Positions 1 through 6,056 are shown, counted from the stretch's first letter. The stretch: 35,650 bases of DNA from Limosilactobacillus gorillae (GCF_001293735.1 NZ_BCAH01000024.1:1-35650); one strand, 5' to 3'. Made by a program: numbers and translations. The notes: generated by a model from the sequence alone, not told the origin.

Positions 1-19
1 GGATAGGACGTTGCCACGC
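1..19 (+). rRNA. rrf: 5S ribosomal RNA, 3' end only
   Basis: The first 19 bases match the conserved 3' terminus of Firmicute 5S rRNA (GGACGTTGCCACGC core). The first tRNA follows 6 bases later. The rest of the rRNA operon lies upstream of the window, so the tRNA array is probably co-transcribed from the rRNA promoter. Confidence 0.8.
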
Positions 20-25
20 TAGTAT

Positions 26-98
26 GGAGGATTAGCTCAGTTGGGAGAGCGTCTGCCTTACAAGCAGAGGGTCACAGGTTCGAGCCCTGTATCCTCCA
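26..98 (+). tRNA. tRNA-Val (TAC)
   Basis: A 73-base cloverleaf. The acceptor stem GGAGGAT pairs with ATCCTCC and the discriminator is A. The anticodon loop CTTACAA sits between TCTGC and GCAGA, giving anticodon TAC. CCA is not encoded. Confidence 0.96.
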
Positions 99-100
99 TT

Positions 101-173
101 GAGCCGTTAGCTCAGTTGGTAGAGCATCTGACTTTTAATCAGAGGGTCGACGGTTCGAGCCCGTCACGGCTCA
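101..173 (+). tRNA. tRNA-Lys (TTT)
   Basis: A 73-base cloverleaf with acceptor stem GAGCCGT/ACGGCTC and discriminator A. The anticodon loop CTTTTAA gives TTT. CCA is not encoded. Confidence 0.96.
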
Positions 174-197
174 TTCGCTACTTAGTGGGAATCACAC

Positions 198-270
198 GCC
201 GATTTAGCTCAGTTGGCAGAGCACCTGTCTTGTAAACAGGGGGTCGGAGGTTCGAGCCCTCTAGTCGGCA
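198..270 (+). tRNA. tRNA-Thr (TGT)
   Basis: A 73-base cloverleaf. The acceptor GCCGATT pairs with AGTCGGC, with one T·A/G adjustment at the base. The anticodon loop CTTGTAA lies between CCTGT and ACAGG, giving TGT. CCA is not encoded. Confidence 0.95.
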
Positions 271-285
271 TTAACTTAATATTAT

Positions 286-357
286 GCGGAAGTAGTTCAG
301 TGGTAGAACATCACCTTGCCATGGTGGGGGTCGCGGGTTCGAATCCCGTCTTCCGCT
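286..357 (+). tRNA. tRNA-Gly (GCC)
   Basis: A 72-base cloverleaf with acceptor GCGGAAG/CTTCCGC and discriminator T, which is normal for bacterial glycine tRNA. The loop TTGCCAT gives anticodon GCC. CCA is not encoded. Confidence 0.95.
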
Positions 358-375
358 TTGCCAATTCTATAATAT

Positions 376-461
376 GCCGGGGTGGCGGAATTGGCAGACG
401 CACAGGACTTAAAATCCTGCGGTCAGTGATGACCGTACCGGTTCGATCCCGGTCCTCGGCA
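376..461 (+). tRNA. tRNA-Leu (TAA)
   Basis: An 86-base class II tRNA with a long variable arm. The acceptor GCCGGGG pairs imperfectly with TCCTCGGC and the discriminator is A. The anticodon loop CTTAAAA lies between CAGGA and TCCTG, giving TAA. CCA is not encoded. Confidence 0.94.
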
Positions 462-467
462 CTATAC

Positions 468-541
468 GCACCCATAGCGCAATTGGATAGAGTGTCTGAC
501 TACGAATCAGAAGGTTGAAGGTTCGACTCCTTCTGGGTGCA
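468..541 (+). tRNA. tRNA-Arg (ACG)
   Basis: A 74-base cloverleaf with acceptor GCACCCA/TGGGTGC and discriminator A. The loop CTACGAA gives ACG; A34 would be edited to inosine by TadA. CCA is not encoded. Confidence 0.95.
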
Positions 542-546
542 TTTAA

Positions 547-620
547 CGGGAAATAGCTCAGCTTGGTAGAGCACCTGGTTTGGGACCAGGGGGTCGCAGG
601 TTCGAATCCTGTTTTCCCGA
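547..620 (+). tRNA. tRNA-Pro (TGG)
   Basis: A 74-base cloverleaf with acceptor CGGGAAA/TTTCCCG and discriminator A. The loop TTTGGGA between CCTGG and CCAGG gives TGG. CCA is not encoded. Confidence 0.95.
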
Positions 621-650
621 TTTACAATCTAATAATTGTAATCTCTTTTT

Positions 651-724
651 CGCGGTGTAGCTCAGCTGGCTAGAGCGTCCGGTTCATACCCGGGAGGTCG
701 AGGGTTCGATCCCCCCCGCCGCGA
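651..724 (+). tRNA. tRNA-Met, elongator (CAT)
   Basis: A 74-base cloverleaf with a fully paired acceptor CGCGGTG/CGCCGCG, including the C1-G72 pair, so it is not an initiator. The anticodon loop TTCATAC gives CAT. The body resembles the Bacillus elongator tRNA-Met. Its place just before a second CAT tRNA, Ser, fMet, Asp and Phe matches the Bacillus array order as I recall it. CCA is not encoded. Confidence 0.85.
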
Positions 725-740
725 TTTGGGTGGTTGTATT

Positions 741-814
741 GGACCTTTAGCTCAGTTGGTTAGAGCAAGCGGCTCATAACCGCCCGGTCGTAGGTTCGAG
801 TCCTACAAGGTCCA
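741..814 (+). tRNA. tRNA with CAT anticodon, probably tRNA-Ile2 (lysidine)
   Basis: A 74-base cloverleaf with acceptor GGACCTT/AAGGTCC and discriminator A. The loop CTCATAA gives CAT. It lacks initiator features. Its sequence and its position between elongator Met and Ser match the Bacillus tRNA-Ile(CAU) whose C34 is changed to lysidine by TilS. Reading AUA is therefore inferred; a second elongator Met is the alternative. Confidence 0.75.
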
Positions 815-857
815 TCAGGTCCATCGCTTGATGGTCCCAGGATACTTTCAGCTTTAT

Positions 858-945
858 GGAGGATTACCCAAGTGGCTGAAGGGGGCGGTCTTGAAAACCG
901 CTAGGTCGTTAGCGCGGCGCAAGAGTTCGAATCTCTTATCCTCCT
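858..945 (+). tRNA. tRNA-Ser (TGA)
   Basis: An 88-base class II tRNA with a long variable arm. The acceptor is GGAGGAT/ATCCTCC. The anticodon loop CTTGAAA between GCGGT and ACCGC gives TGA. The discriminator at 945 is T, whereas the other serine tRNA here (1357-1444) has the usual G. CCA is not encoded. Confidence 0.92.
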
Positions 946-953
946 TATATTAT

Positions 954-1027
<74 letters not shown>

Positions 1028-1034
1028 TTTTCTT

Positions 1035-1108
1035 GGTCCGTTGGTCTAGCTGGTTAGGACGCATCCCTGTCACGGATGAGATCACGAGTTCGAGTCTCGT
1101 ACGGACCG
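1035..1108 (+). tRNA. tRNA-Asp (GTC), copy 1
   Basis: A 74-base cloverleaf with acceptor GGTCCGT/ACGGACC and discriminator G. The loop CTGTCAC between CATCC and GGATG gives GTC. Identical to the copy at 1747-1820. Confidence 0.95.
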
Positions 1109-1124
1109 TTTTTATTTATATAAT

Positions 1125-1197
1125 GGCTCAGTAGCTCAGTTGGTAGAGCAATGGATTGAAGCTCCATGTGTCGGCGGTTCGATTCCGTCCTGCGCCA
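1125..1197 (+). tRNA. tRNA-Phe (GAA), acceptor stem mismatch
   Basis: A 73-base cloverleaf. The loop TTGAAGC between ATGGA and TCCAT gives GAA, and the T-arm and D-arm are normal. The acceptor GGCTCAG faces CTGCGCC, so position 4 (T1128) opposes C1193 and cannot pair. The other six pairs hold. CCA is not encoded. Confidence 0.9.
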
Positions 1198-1203
1198 TAT
1201 TTT

Positions 1204-1274
1204 GCGGGTATAGTTTAGTGGTAAAACCACAGCCTTCCAAGCTGTTGTCGCGAGTTCGATTCTCGTTACCCGCT
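1204..1274 (+). tRNA. tRNA-Gly (TCC)
   Basis: A 71-base cloverleaf with acceptor GCGGGTA/TACCCGC and discriminator T. The loop CTTCCAA between ACAGC and GCTGT gives TCC. CCA is not encoded. Confidence 0.95.
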
Positions 1275-1280
1275 TATAAT

Positions 1281-1354
<74 letters not shown>

Positions 1355-1356
1355 TT

Positions 1357-1444
1357 GGAGAATTACTCAAGTGGCTGAAGAGGCGCCCCTGCTAAGGGTG
1401 TAGGTCGGGAAACCGGCGCGAGAGTTCGAATCTCTCATTCTCCG
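1357..1444 (+). tRNA. tRNA-Ser (GCT)
   Basis: An 88-base class II tRNA with acceptor GGAGAAT/ATTCTCC and discriminator G. The loop CTGCTAA between CGCCC and GGGTG gives GCT. It is the last gene of the first tRNA array. CCA is not encoded. Confidence 0.95.
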
Positions 1445-1450
1445 TTTTAC

Positions 1451-1479
1451 ACCATGGGTGTAGCCCGTGGTTTTTTTTA
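1451..1479 (+). terminator. Terminator of the first tRNA array
   Basis: An 8-bp stem (ACCATGGG with CCCGTGGT) with a 5-base loop starts 6 bases after tRNA-Ser and runs into eight Ts at 1471-1478. It separates the rRNA-linked array from the second tRNA operon. Confidence 0.9.
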
Positions 1480-1533
1480 TGCCACTCTTTAGTTCTTCAT
1501 TTGTTTATTGACAATAATAATTTAAAATAGTTA

Positions 1534-1562
1534 TTGTATTTTAATCACTGTTTTAGTATAAT
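1534..1562 (+). promoter_or_regulatory. Promoter of the second tRNA operon
   Basis: TTGTAT (1534-1539), a 17-base spacer and a consensus TATAAT (1557-1562) end about 22 bases before tRNA-Glu. The -10 box lies inside a 6-bp dyad, ATCACT (1544-1549) and AGTGAT (1563-1568). A further TTGACA sits at 1508-1513 with only a weak -10 (TATTGT at 1532-1537). Confidence 0.7.
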
Positions 1563-1584
1563 AGTGATGTTGTCAAAAGATAAT

Positions 1585-1656
1585 GACCCGTTGGTCAAGT
1601 GGTTAAGACACCACCCTTTCACGGTGGTATCATGGGTTCGAATCCCGTACGGGTCA
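1585..1656 (+). tRNA. tRNA-Glu (TTC)
   Basis: A 72-base cloverleaf with acceptor GACCCGT/ACGGGTC and discriminator A. The loop CTTTCAC between CCACC and GGTGG gives TTC. First gene of the second tRNA operon. CCA is not encoded. Confidence 0.95.
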
Positions 1657-1665
1657 TTTTATTAT

Positions 1666-1739
<74 letters not shown>

Positions 1740-1746
1740 TTTTCTT

Positions 1747-1820
1747 GGTCCGTTGGTCTAGCTGGTTAGGACGCATCCCTGTCACGGATGAGATCACGAG
1801 TTCGAGTCTCGTACGGACCG
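1747..1820 (+). tRNA. tRNA-Asp (GTC), copy 2
   Basis: Base-for-base identical to 1035-1108, with the same 7-base spacer from the preceding fMet gene. Last gene of the second tRNA operon. Confidence 0.95.
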
Positions 1821-1885
1821 TCTAAATAAAGGACGTGTAGCAGAAAAAAACGTTTTTTCGTCGTTATATCCTTGTGTAAATTGCT

Positions 1886-1920
1886 AAAAGAGGCAGTGAC
1901 AGTTTGTCGCTGCCTCTTTT
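1886..1920 (+). terminator. Terminator of the second tRNA operon
   Basis: A 15-bp stem (1886-1900 with 1906-1920, one G·T pair) and a 5-base loop. The stem begins AAAA and ends TTTT, so it could also act from the other strand. A 14-base A/T palindrome (1845-1858) lies just upstream. Confidence 0.85.
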
Positions 1921-2027
1921 GCCATCCTGTCTGAAGTAATTACTGTGTATGGTGATCACAAAGCGTACCAATAGCGATGCTTATAAAACGTAAACGGAAG
2001 ATTTAATATTATACCCGTTCAAATAAA

Positions 2028-2073
2028 AATCCTGCCAATAAATTACCGCACATGGTAGTCTATTGACAGGATT
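2028..2073 (-). terminator. Terminator of the ABM-domain gene
   Basis: On the minus strand, AATCCTG (from 2073) pairs with CAGGATT (to 2028), an inner CAATA/TATTG block continues the stem after one mismatch, and five Ts follow at 2028-2024. It lies 16 bases after the stop codon at 2089. The stretch 1921-2020 shows nothing else. Confidence 0.75.
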
Positions 2074-2088
2074 AAGCAATAAAGCCTT

Positions 2089-2589
2089 TTAATTCTGATC
2101 AACAAAGTAATCCTGGTGATAGAAGGTATTTTGCGGCCCCGGTGTTTGGAACTCTCTTAGAACCCTTGCGCTGCTTCCTTCTGTCCAGTTACTGAGGGAG
2201 CCAGCATTTTCCCAGGTAGTTAGCATGATAATTGCACCGGTATGGTCCTGATTACGTAGCAATAAGCCCCCATTGAAGCCAGGCTGATTTGTGAGGTCAT
2301 CGAGTAGCTGGCTAGCGTGCTTTAAAAGTAGTTTTTCAGGGTCGGTATCCAGGTGGTAAGATTCCAGATGGATGAAGGGACCAAATGAGGTTAGTGAGCC
2401 ATTTTGTTGCAGGGTTGTGAAACGAATTGGAGTTGAAAAGATAGGTTCTTTACCCGAGAGGTCAAAAAGGGTGCACCGATTTTGGTTAGATGCATCCATG
2501 GTCATGACCAGGTGCCGGTCAGAATAGTTTTTAATAAACGGTTCTAAAATACTCTTAGAACCAGATGTATACGAAAGTTGACTTAACAT
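2089..2589 (-). CDS. ABM-fold (antibiotic biosynthesis monooxygenase-like) protein, HmoB-like architecture
   Basis: A 166-residue protein. The second half (residues about 85-150) has the look of an ABM dimeric alpha-beta barrel, with the stretch LLLRNQ...MLTTWEN...NWTEGS; the first half is a separate unassigned domain. The size and layout recall Bacillus HmoB, a haem monooxygenase of 166 residues. Against that function, the position ten residues after the conserved Trp, where IsdG-type enzymes have the haem-ligand His, is Arg here. The start at 2589 is chosen because GGGGAG lies 9 bases upstream; an ATG at 2595 is only 3 bases from the same site, and a TTG at 2610 overlaps it. The gene is divergent from spx. 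Haem or another substrate cannot be decided from sequence. Confidence 0.7.
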   Translation of the reverse strand: MLSQLSYTSGSKSILEPFIKNYSDRHLVMTMDASNQNRCTLFDLSGKEPIFSTPIRFTTLQQNGSLTSFGPFIHLESYHLDTDPEKLLLKHASQLLDDLTNQPGFNGGLLLRNQDHTGAIIMLTTWENAGSLSNWTEGSSARVLREFQTPGPQNTFYHQDYFVDQN

Positions 2590-2744
2590 AAGCATATTCT
2601 CCCCTTTCAAATCTCTATTTTACTCGTATTCTTTGACATGGGAGCAACAAAAGAATAACTTCTTAAAAAGTTTATTCTTAGCTTTATGTTTGATTAATCG
2701 CTTGATAAAAATGTATCCTCAAAAACTAAATATTAAGAAAAAGG

Positions 2745-2782
2745 GTAGTAATAAAGGAATTTCATCTAGGGTTTATTACTAC
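2745..2782. promoter_or_regulatory. 11-bp inverted repeat in the ABM gene-spx intergenic region
   Basis: GTAGTAATAAA (2745-2755) and TTTATTACTAC (2772-2782) are perfect inverted repeats around a 16-base centre. Read on the minus strand, the hairpin is followed closely by TTTTT, so it could be an attenuator in the ABM gene leader; as DNA it could be an operator. A second, bulged hairpin lies at 2651-2679. These are the only structures I see in 2590-2814. Confidence 0.5.
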
Positions 2783-2814
2783 TAATTTCACTTACAAAAA
2801 GTTATGAAAATACC

Positions 2815-2843
2815 TTTCATTATTTAGAAATGAGGGGTATAAT
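2815..2843 (+). promoter_or_regulatory. spx promoter
   Basis: TTTCAT (2815-2820), 17 bases, then a consensus TATAAT (2838-2843), about 50 bases before the spx start. No other good -10 lies closer. Confidence 0.6.
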
Positions 2844-2893
2844 ATTTAAAGAGTGATAAGAGTAGGAAAGCAAAAATGAATGGAGGCATATTT

Positions 2894-3298
2894 ATGGTTA
2901 CACTTTACACGTCTCCGAGTTGTACTTCTTGCCGAAAGGCTCGAAGTTGGCTACAGGATCATAATATTCCCTTTACTGAACGGAATATTTTTGCTGAACC
3001 ACTAACGATGGATGAGATTAAGAATATCCTCCGGATGACTGAAAATGGAACGGAAGACATTGTTTCAAAGCGGTCAAAGGCATACCAAAACCTTAATCGT
3101 GATGTTGATGATTTACCGATGACAGAGCTTTATGAGTTAATTCGAACGACCCCTGGGCTATTGCGGCGTCCGATCATTATTGATAACAAGCGCCTTCAAA
3201 TTGGGTATAATGAAGACGAGATTAGGCGGTTCTTACCACGAGAAGTTCGAGCCTTGGAGCTAGCAAAAGCTCAACGCCGAGCAAATATGGCGGAATAA
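2894..3298 (+). CDS. spx: Spx, thiol-stress transcriptional regulator
   Basis: A 134-residue ArsC/Spx-family protein, close to the usual 131. Spx binds the alpha C-terminal domain of RNA polymerase and redirects transcription during disulfide stress. The redox switch CxxC is at C10 and C13, and G52, which maps to the residue needed for alpha contact in Bacillus Spx, is present. The RRPI motif is intact. The start at 2894 follows GGAGG by 8 bases; the ATG at 2876 overlaps that site and is rejected. The ClpXP adaptor YjbH is encoded 2 kb downstream (5302-5916), so synthesis and turnover control are clustered, as in Bacillus (spxA-mecA-coiA-yjbH). It is monocistronic, with its own promoter and terminator. 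Confidence 0.95.
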   Translation: MVTLYTSPSCTSCRKARSWLQDHNIPFTERNIFAEPLTMDEIKNILRMTENGTEDIVSKRSKAYQNLNRDVDDLPMTELYELIRTTPGLLRRPIIIDNKRLQIGYNEDEIRRFLPREVRALELAKAQRRANMAE

Positions 3299-3309
3299 CC
3301 GGTGAAGTA

Positions 3310-3338
3310 GGATGGCTAGTGCTAGGCCATCCTTTTTT
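3310..3338 (+). terminator. spx terminator
   Basis: The stem GGATGGC (3310-3316) with GCCATCC (3326-3332) has a 9-base loop and is followed by six Ts (3333-3338), starting 12 bases after the spx stop. Confidence 0.88.
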
Positions 3339-3351
3339 CGTCAGGTCTGGC

Positions 3352-3379
3352 TTTACTTTTGGCCAGGATTCGTTAAAAT
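3352..3379 (+). promoter_or_regulatory. Possible mecA promoter
   Basis: TTTACT (3352-3357) and TAAAAT (3374-3379) with a 16-base spacer lie 57 bases before mecA. A TATAAA at 3409-3414 is closer but would leave a very short leader. Confidence 0.4.
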
Positions 3380-3436
3380 TACTAAGTAACGAGTAAGAAA
3401 AAACAATGTATAAAATTGGGAGTGAGGGGGCGCAAT

Positions 3437-4147
3437 ATGGAAGTTAGAAGAATAGACGATGATACGCTCCAGGTGATGCTCCATAAGGATGAATTAACCG
3501 AGCGTGGTATCGGGATCGTCGACCTAATGGGAAATCAGCAGCAAATGGAGGATTTCTTCCAAGAGGTCTTAGATGAGGTCGATCCACAGCATCAATTTTC
3601 AATGGACAAGACGGTTCTTTTCCAAGTAATGCCAGTCAACGATGGCATTAAGTTATTAATCACTAAACGCGATAGGGACGACGCCAGTCAAGATTTACAA
3701 GATCAAGCCGTTGAGAATATTTCTCGTTTTTTGCAAAATGAGCTTCGTGGTCACGATTTTGATAAGGAATCAAAGGAAAATCTTCGAGCTTCAAGTGATC
3801 AGCCAACTGATGACAGCGATGAGATTGCAGCAGCCTTAAATGATCCGAATGTCAAGAAGTATACTCGAGTGGTTAAATTTAGTTCTTTTGAAGACTTTGT
3901 ATCTCTTGCCAGGATAATCGATACCATCAACATGGCGGCAGATCTGTATAAGTATAATGGCTCCTATCTTGCCGTAGTCACCTTCTTTGAAAACGGTGAG
4001 TTATCGCCGGAGAGCGTCAAGGATCGTCTGGCCATCATCTACGAGTATTCTCAGCCAAGCAAGATAGAGGAGCTAGTACTTGCTGAGCACGGTCAGTTAG
4101 TTATGGAACATGCTGCCTTTGAATTGGCTCGCCATTACTTCTCGTAA
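3437..4147 (+). CDS. mecA: MecA, ClpC adaptor protein
   Basis: A 236-residue MecA-family adaptor, slightly longer than the Bacillus protein. It delivers substrates (ComK in Bacillus, other factors elsewhere) to ClpC-ClpP and helps assemble the ClpC hexamer. The N-terminal substrate-binding domain is typical (begins MEVRRIDDDTLQV), followed by an acidic linker (about residues 105-135, rich in D and S) and a C-terminal ClpC-binding domain that starts near KKYTRVVKF. The start at 3437 follows GAGGGGG by about 6 bases; the upstream TTG at 3416 overlaps the ribosome binding site. Its terminator shares bases with the coiA ribosome binding site. Identity is firm; the substrate here is unknown. Confidence 0.94.
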   Translation: MEVRRIDDDTLQVMLHKDELTERGIGIVDLMGNQQQMEDFFQEVLDEVDPQHQFSMDKTVLFQVMPVNDGIKLLITKRDRDDASQDLQDQAVENISRFLQNELRGHDFDKESKENLRASSDQPTDDSDEIAAALNDPNVKKYTRVVKFSSFEDFVSLARIIDTINMAADLYKYNGSYLAVVTFFENGELSPESVKDRLAIIYEYSQPSKIEELVLAEHGQLVMEHAAFELARHYFS

Positions 4148-4169
4148 AATTTCGTTAAAGAATTAAATT

Positions 4170-4203
4170 CCCCCCGTACTTATTAAAGTAAGGAGGGTTT
4201 TTT
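4170..4203 (+). terminator. mecA terminator overlapping the coiA ribosome binding site
   Basis: The 12-position stem 4170-4181 with 4186-4197 has a 4-base loop and two mismatches (4173/4194 and 4176/4191), then six Ts (4198-4203). The 3' arm contains AAGGAGGG (4190-4197), the coiA Shine-Dalgarno, 6 bases before the coiA ATG at 4204. Confidence 0.75.
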
Positions 4204-5259
4204 ATGTTAGTGGCAAAAAATCAACATGGTCAACTGGTATTGGCTAGTATGACTAACCAAGAGCATCAATATTTTTGTCCAGAATGTGGTGCCTTGTTAA
4301 CGCTACGCCAAGGGAAGCGGGTTAGTCACTTTGCCCACCGGCCAAACAGTGGTTGCAGGTTTTCCACGGGGGAGAGCGAGACCCATTTATATGGAAAGGA
4401 GACACTACGACGTTGGGCACAAAGGCACGGGTGGACTCCTCAACTAGAGGTTGCCTTACCAGCAATTAATCAGCGGGCGGATCTTTTAGTGGTTATCAAT
4501 AATCAACCGGTTGCCCTGGAGTTTCAGTGTAGCCCACTTAGTGCTAAGCGTTTGGCTGAGCGAACTAAGGGCTACCACCAATTAGGAATTATGGTTCGGT
4601 GGATCTTAGGTCCCACCTATGAGCGTCGCCAGTTGCACCGTGAAATTAAGGCACGATTTACTCAGCTAGTTAACGGTCAACCATGTATTACCTTCTGGGA
4701 GCCTCGTACAAGCCGTTTTCGCTATGTACACCCTTATTATTGTGATAAGGGTGGTGGTCCACAGTGGTGGGCTCGAGTGAGGGGTGAGACGCAGAACCTA
4801 CAACGTTATGCTTCTTTAAAAGATGGGTTGGTTCGTCAGGCCTATCAGGCAGACCATCAGTTGGCGGCATGTCCGCTGGTAGCTCACGGACGAGGTGAGT
4901 GGTGGCCGCTAACGGTAGAGCAGCCCCTTCGTTGGCGGATTCGTCTCCTTTTAGCTTTGGAGCAGGAGCAAATTGGTAAACGTTGGGCACCCTTACAGTG
5001 GCAGGCCTGGTTGGCAACAAAAACGAAATGGCTTGCGCTCCCTGCACTTGACCCCCTTCAACAGCAGAACCTACGGAGTTATCAGTTAAATGAGTTAACT
5101 AACGACTTACTTCAGGAAGGCATTATTAAAACTCAGGCTGGTAGCTATGTATATCAGGCACGAGCTCGCTGGTTTGATAATTATGAACAAAAGCTAAATT
5201 ACCTACACAAAAAAGGAATGACACTGAAGGAAAACCTCCAATGTCATTCCAATCATTAA
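4204..5259 (+). CDS. coiA: CoiA-like competence nuclease
   Basis: A 351-residue CoiA-family protein. In streptococci CoiA is needed for recombination of taken-up DNA. A short N-terminal zinc-ribbon is visible (C25, C28, H42, H45, C51), followed by a PD-(D/E)XK nuclease fold: E59 in GESETHLYGK, D93 in RADLL, and E106-x-Q108 in ALEFQCS. The rest is a long C-terminal region without a known motif. The ATG at 4204 has AAGGAGGG 6 bases upstream, buried in the mecA terminator. The 3' end of the gene encodes the minus-strand terminator of the facing yjbH gene (5208-5250). No competence machinery is visible in the window, so a role in transformation is inference from the family. Confidence 0.9.
   Translation: MLVAKNQHGQLVLASMTNQEHQYFCPECGALLTLRQGKRVSHFAHRPNSGCRFSTGESETHLYGKETLRRWAQRHGWTPQLEVALPAINQRADLLVVINNQPVALEFQCSPLSAKRLAERTKGYHQLGIMVRWILGPTYERRQLHREIKARFTQLVNGQPCITFWEPRTSRFRYVHPYYCDKGGGPQWWARVRGETQNLQRYASLKDGLVRQAYQADHQLAACPLVAHGRGEWWPLTVEQPLRWRIRLLLALEQEQIGKRWAPLQWQAWLATKTKWLALPALDPLQQQNLRSYQLNELTNDLLQEGIIKTQAGSYVYQARARWFDNYEQKLNYLHKKGMTLKENLQCHSNH
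5208..5250 (-). terminator. yjbH terminator inside the coiA coding sequence
   Basis: Read on the minus strand, a perfect 9-bp stem (GGAATGACA 5250-5242 with TGTCATTCC 5223-5215) encloses a smaller AGG/CCT hairpin and runs into six or more Ts (5214-5209). All of it lies within the last 17 codons of coiA. Confidence 0.85.
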
Positions 5260-5301
5260 AATAGTTTACTAATGTGCCCAATGGTTACTAGTTTAGCAAG
5301 T

Positions 5302-5916
5302 TCAATAAGTTCTAAAGTTCGGTTGACGGCTGTGGTGCCTAAGGTGTGGTGACTGCTGATGTCCGTTTTCAATTATCGACAGCAGGCTTTTATAGTCAAA
5401 GTTAGGTACCATAGTATCGTAATTGGGGTGGTCGCTATTAAAGATAATGGCGGTGGATGATTCGGCAACGCCCATCTCATTTGCGATCCATTGGTCGTCT
5501 TCAAAGGCTTTCCGGCTCAGTTTACCAATGCGGTCCTCTTTAAACATTGCTAGGTCTAAACCGATTTGTTTGGCAATTTGACAGGTAAGGTCTTCGCTAT
5601 AATTTTGACCCTCACGAATTAATGCGGTTTGAAGCTCCAATAAAAAATGGCGTCCCCGTTTGCGCCCTTGAAAAAGGGCCGCCTTGTAATCAAGGGTTAC
5701 TTGAAAAAGGGTCGCTGAAACCAGTTGACGATTTGCCAAGGTTGGGGCAACACTATGGGCTTTCATGGTCTGTTCGATGGTACGCATATTGACGAGGGGA
5801 ATAAAATTATAGGTGAGGTCAAGGTTAGGAAGTTGATTCTTAGCACGTAAAAGGTCATTTTCGCAGTTATAACAGCGGGTTCCTAGCGGGTTGATAAATA
5901 ATGAGACTTCAAGCAC
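5302..5916 (-). CDS. yjbH: YjbH-like DsbA-family protein, probable Spx-ClpXP adaptor
   Basis: A 204-residue thioredoxin-fold (DsbA/YjbH) protein without a signal peptide. In Bacillus and Staphylococcus YjbH binds Spx and speeds its degradation by ClpXP. A CxxC (C15-Y-N-C18) sits near the N terminus. The protein is shorter than Bacillus YjbH and lacks its N-terminal His-rich leader, but the C-terminal tail is rich in His, Gln and Arg. The GTG start at 5916 has GGAGG 9 bases upstream. It faces coiA and is divergent from relQ. Location next to spx and mecA, as in Bacillus, supports the adaptor role; direct Spx binding is inference. Confidence 0.82.
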   Translation of the reverse strand: MLEVSLFINPLGTRCYNCENDLLRAKNQLPNLDLTYNFIPLVNMRTIEQTMKAHSVAPTLANRQLVSATLFQVTLDYKAALFQGRKRGRHFLLELQTALIREGQNYSEDLTCQIAKQIGLDLAMFKEDRIGKLSRKAFEDDQWIANEMGVAESSTAIIFNSDHPNYDTMVPNFDYKSLLSIIENGHQQSPHLRHHSRQPNFRTY

Positions 5917-5972
5917 CGATAGGTACCTCCAATCAATTAGTTTCGAGTTTAGGTGGGGCCCTTAACAATGTC

Positions 5973-6001
5973 ATTTTGGCAAATTTAGTAAAACTTGTAA
6001 A
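5973..6001 (-). promoter_or_regulatory. Probable yjbH promoter
   Basis: On the minus strand TTTACA (6001-5996), 17 bases and CAAAAT (5978-5973) stand about 57 bases before the GTG start. The -35 is good and the -10 weak. It is back to back with the relQ promoter. Confidence 0.5.
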
Positions 6002-6026
6002 GTAAATAGATTTGCCGATATCATTT

Positions 6027-6056
6027 TTGAGACTAATCGGGTCGTTATGATAAAAT
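6027..6056 (+). promoter_or_regulatory. relQ-nadK-rlu operon promoter
   Basis: TTGAGA (6027-6032), an 18-base spacer and TAAAAT (6051-6056) end 26 bases before the relQ start. This is the only good promoter before the three-gene operon. Confidence 0.55.

Noticed and set aside
41-518. Two reading frames of 64 and 101 residues across the tRNA array
   Set aside because: They lie fully within tRNA genes whose cloverleafs are clear, and repeat tRNA T-arm translations (GSSP, GSNP); no ribosome sites.
1845-1858. Palindrome AAAAAACGTTTTTT as an attachment site or operator
   Set aside because: Simple A/T runs around CG are common by chance, and it lies directly before a terminator; no integrase is near.
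4688-5047. A 119-residue minus-strand frame inside coiA
   Set aside because: It is antisense to a conserved CoiA protein, with no ribosome site and no recognisable domain.
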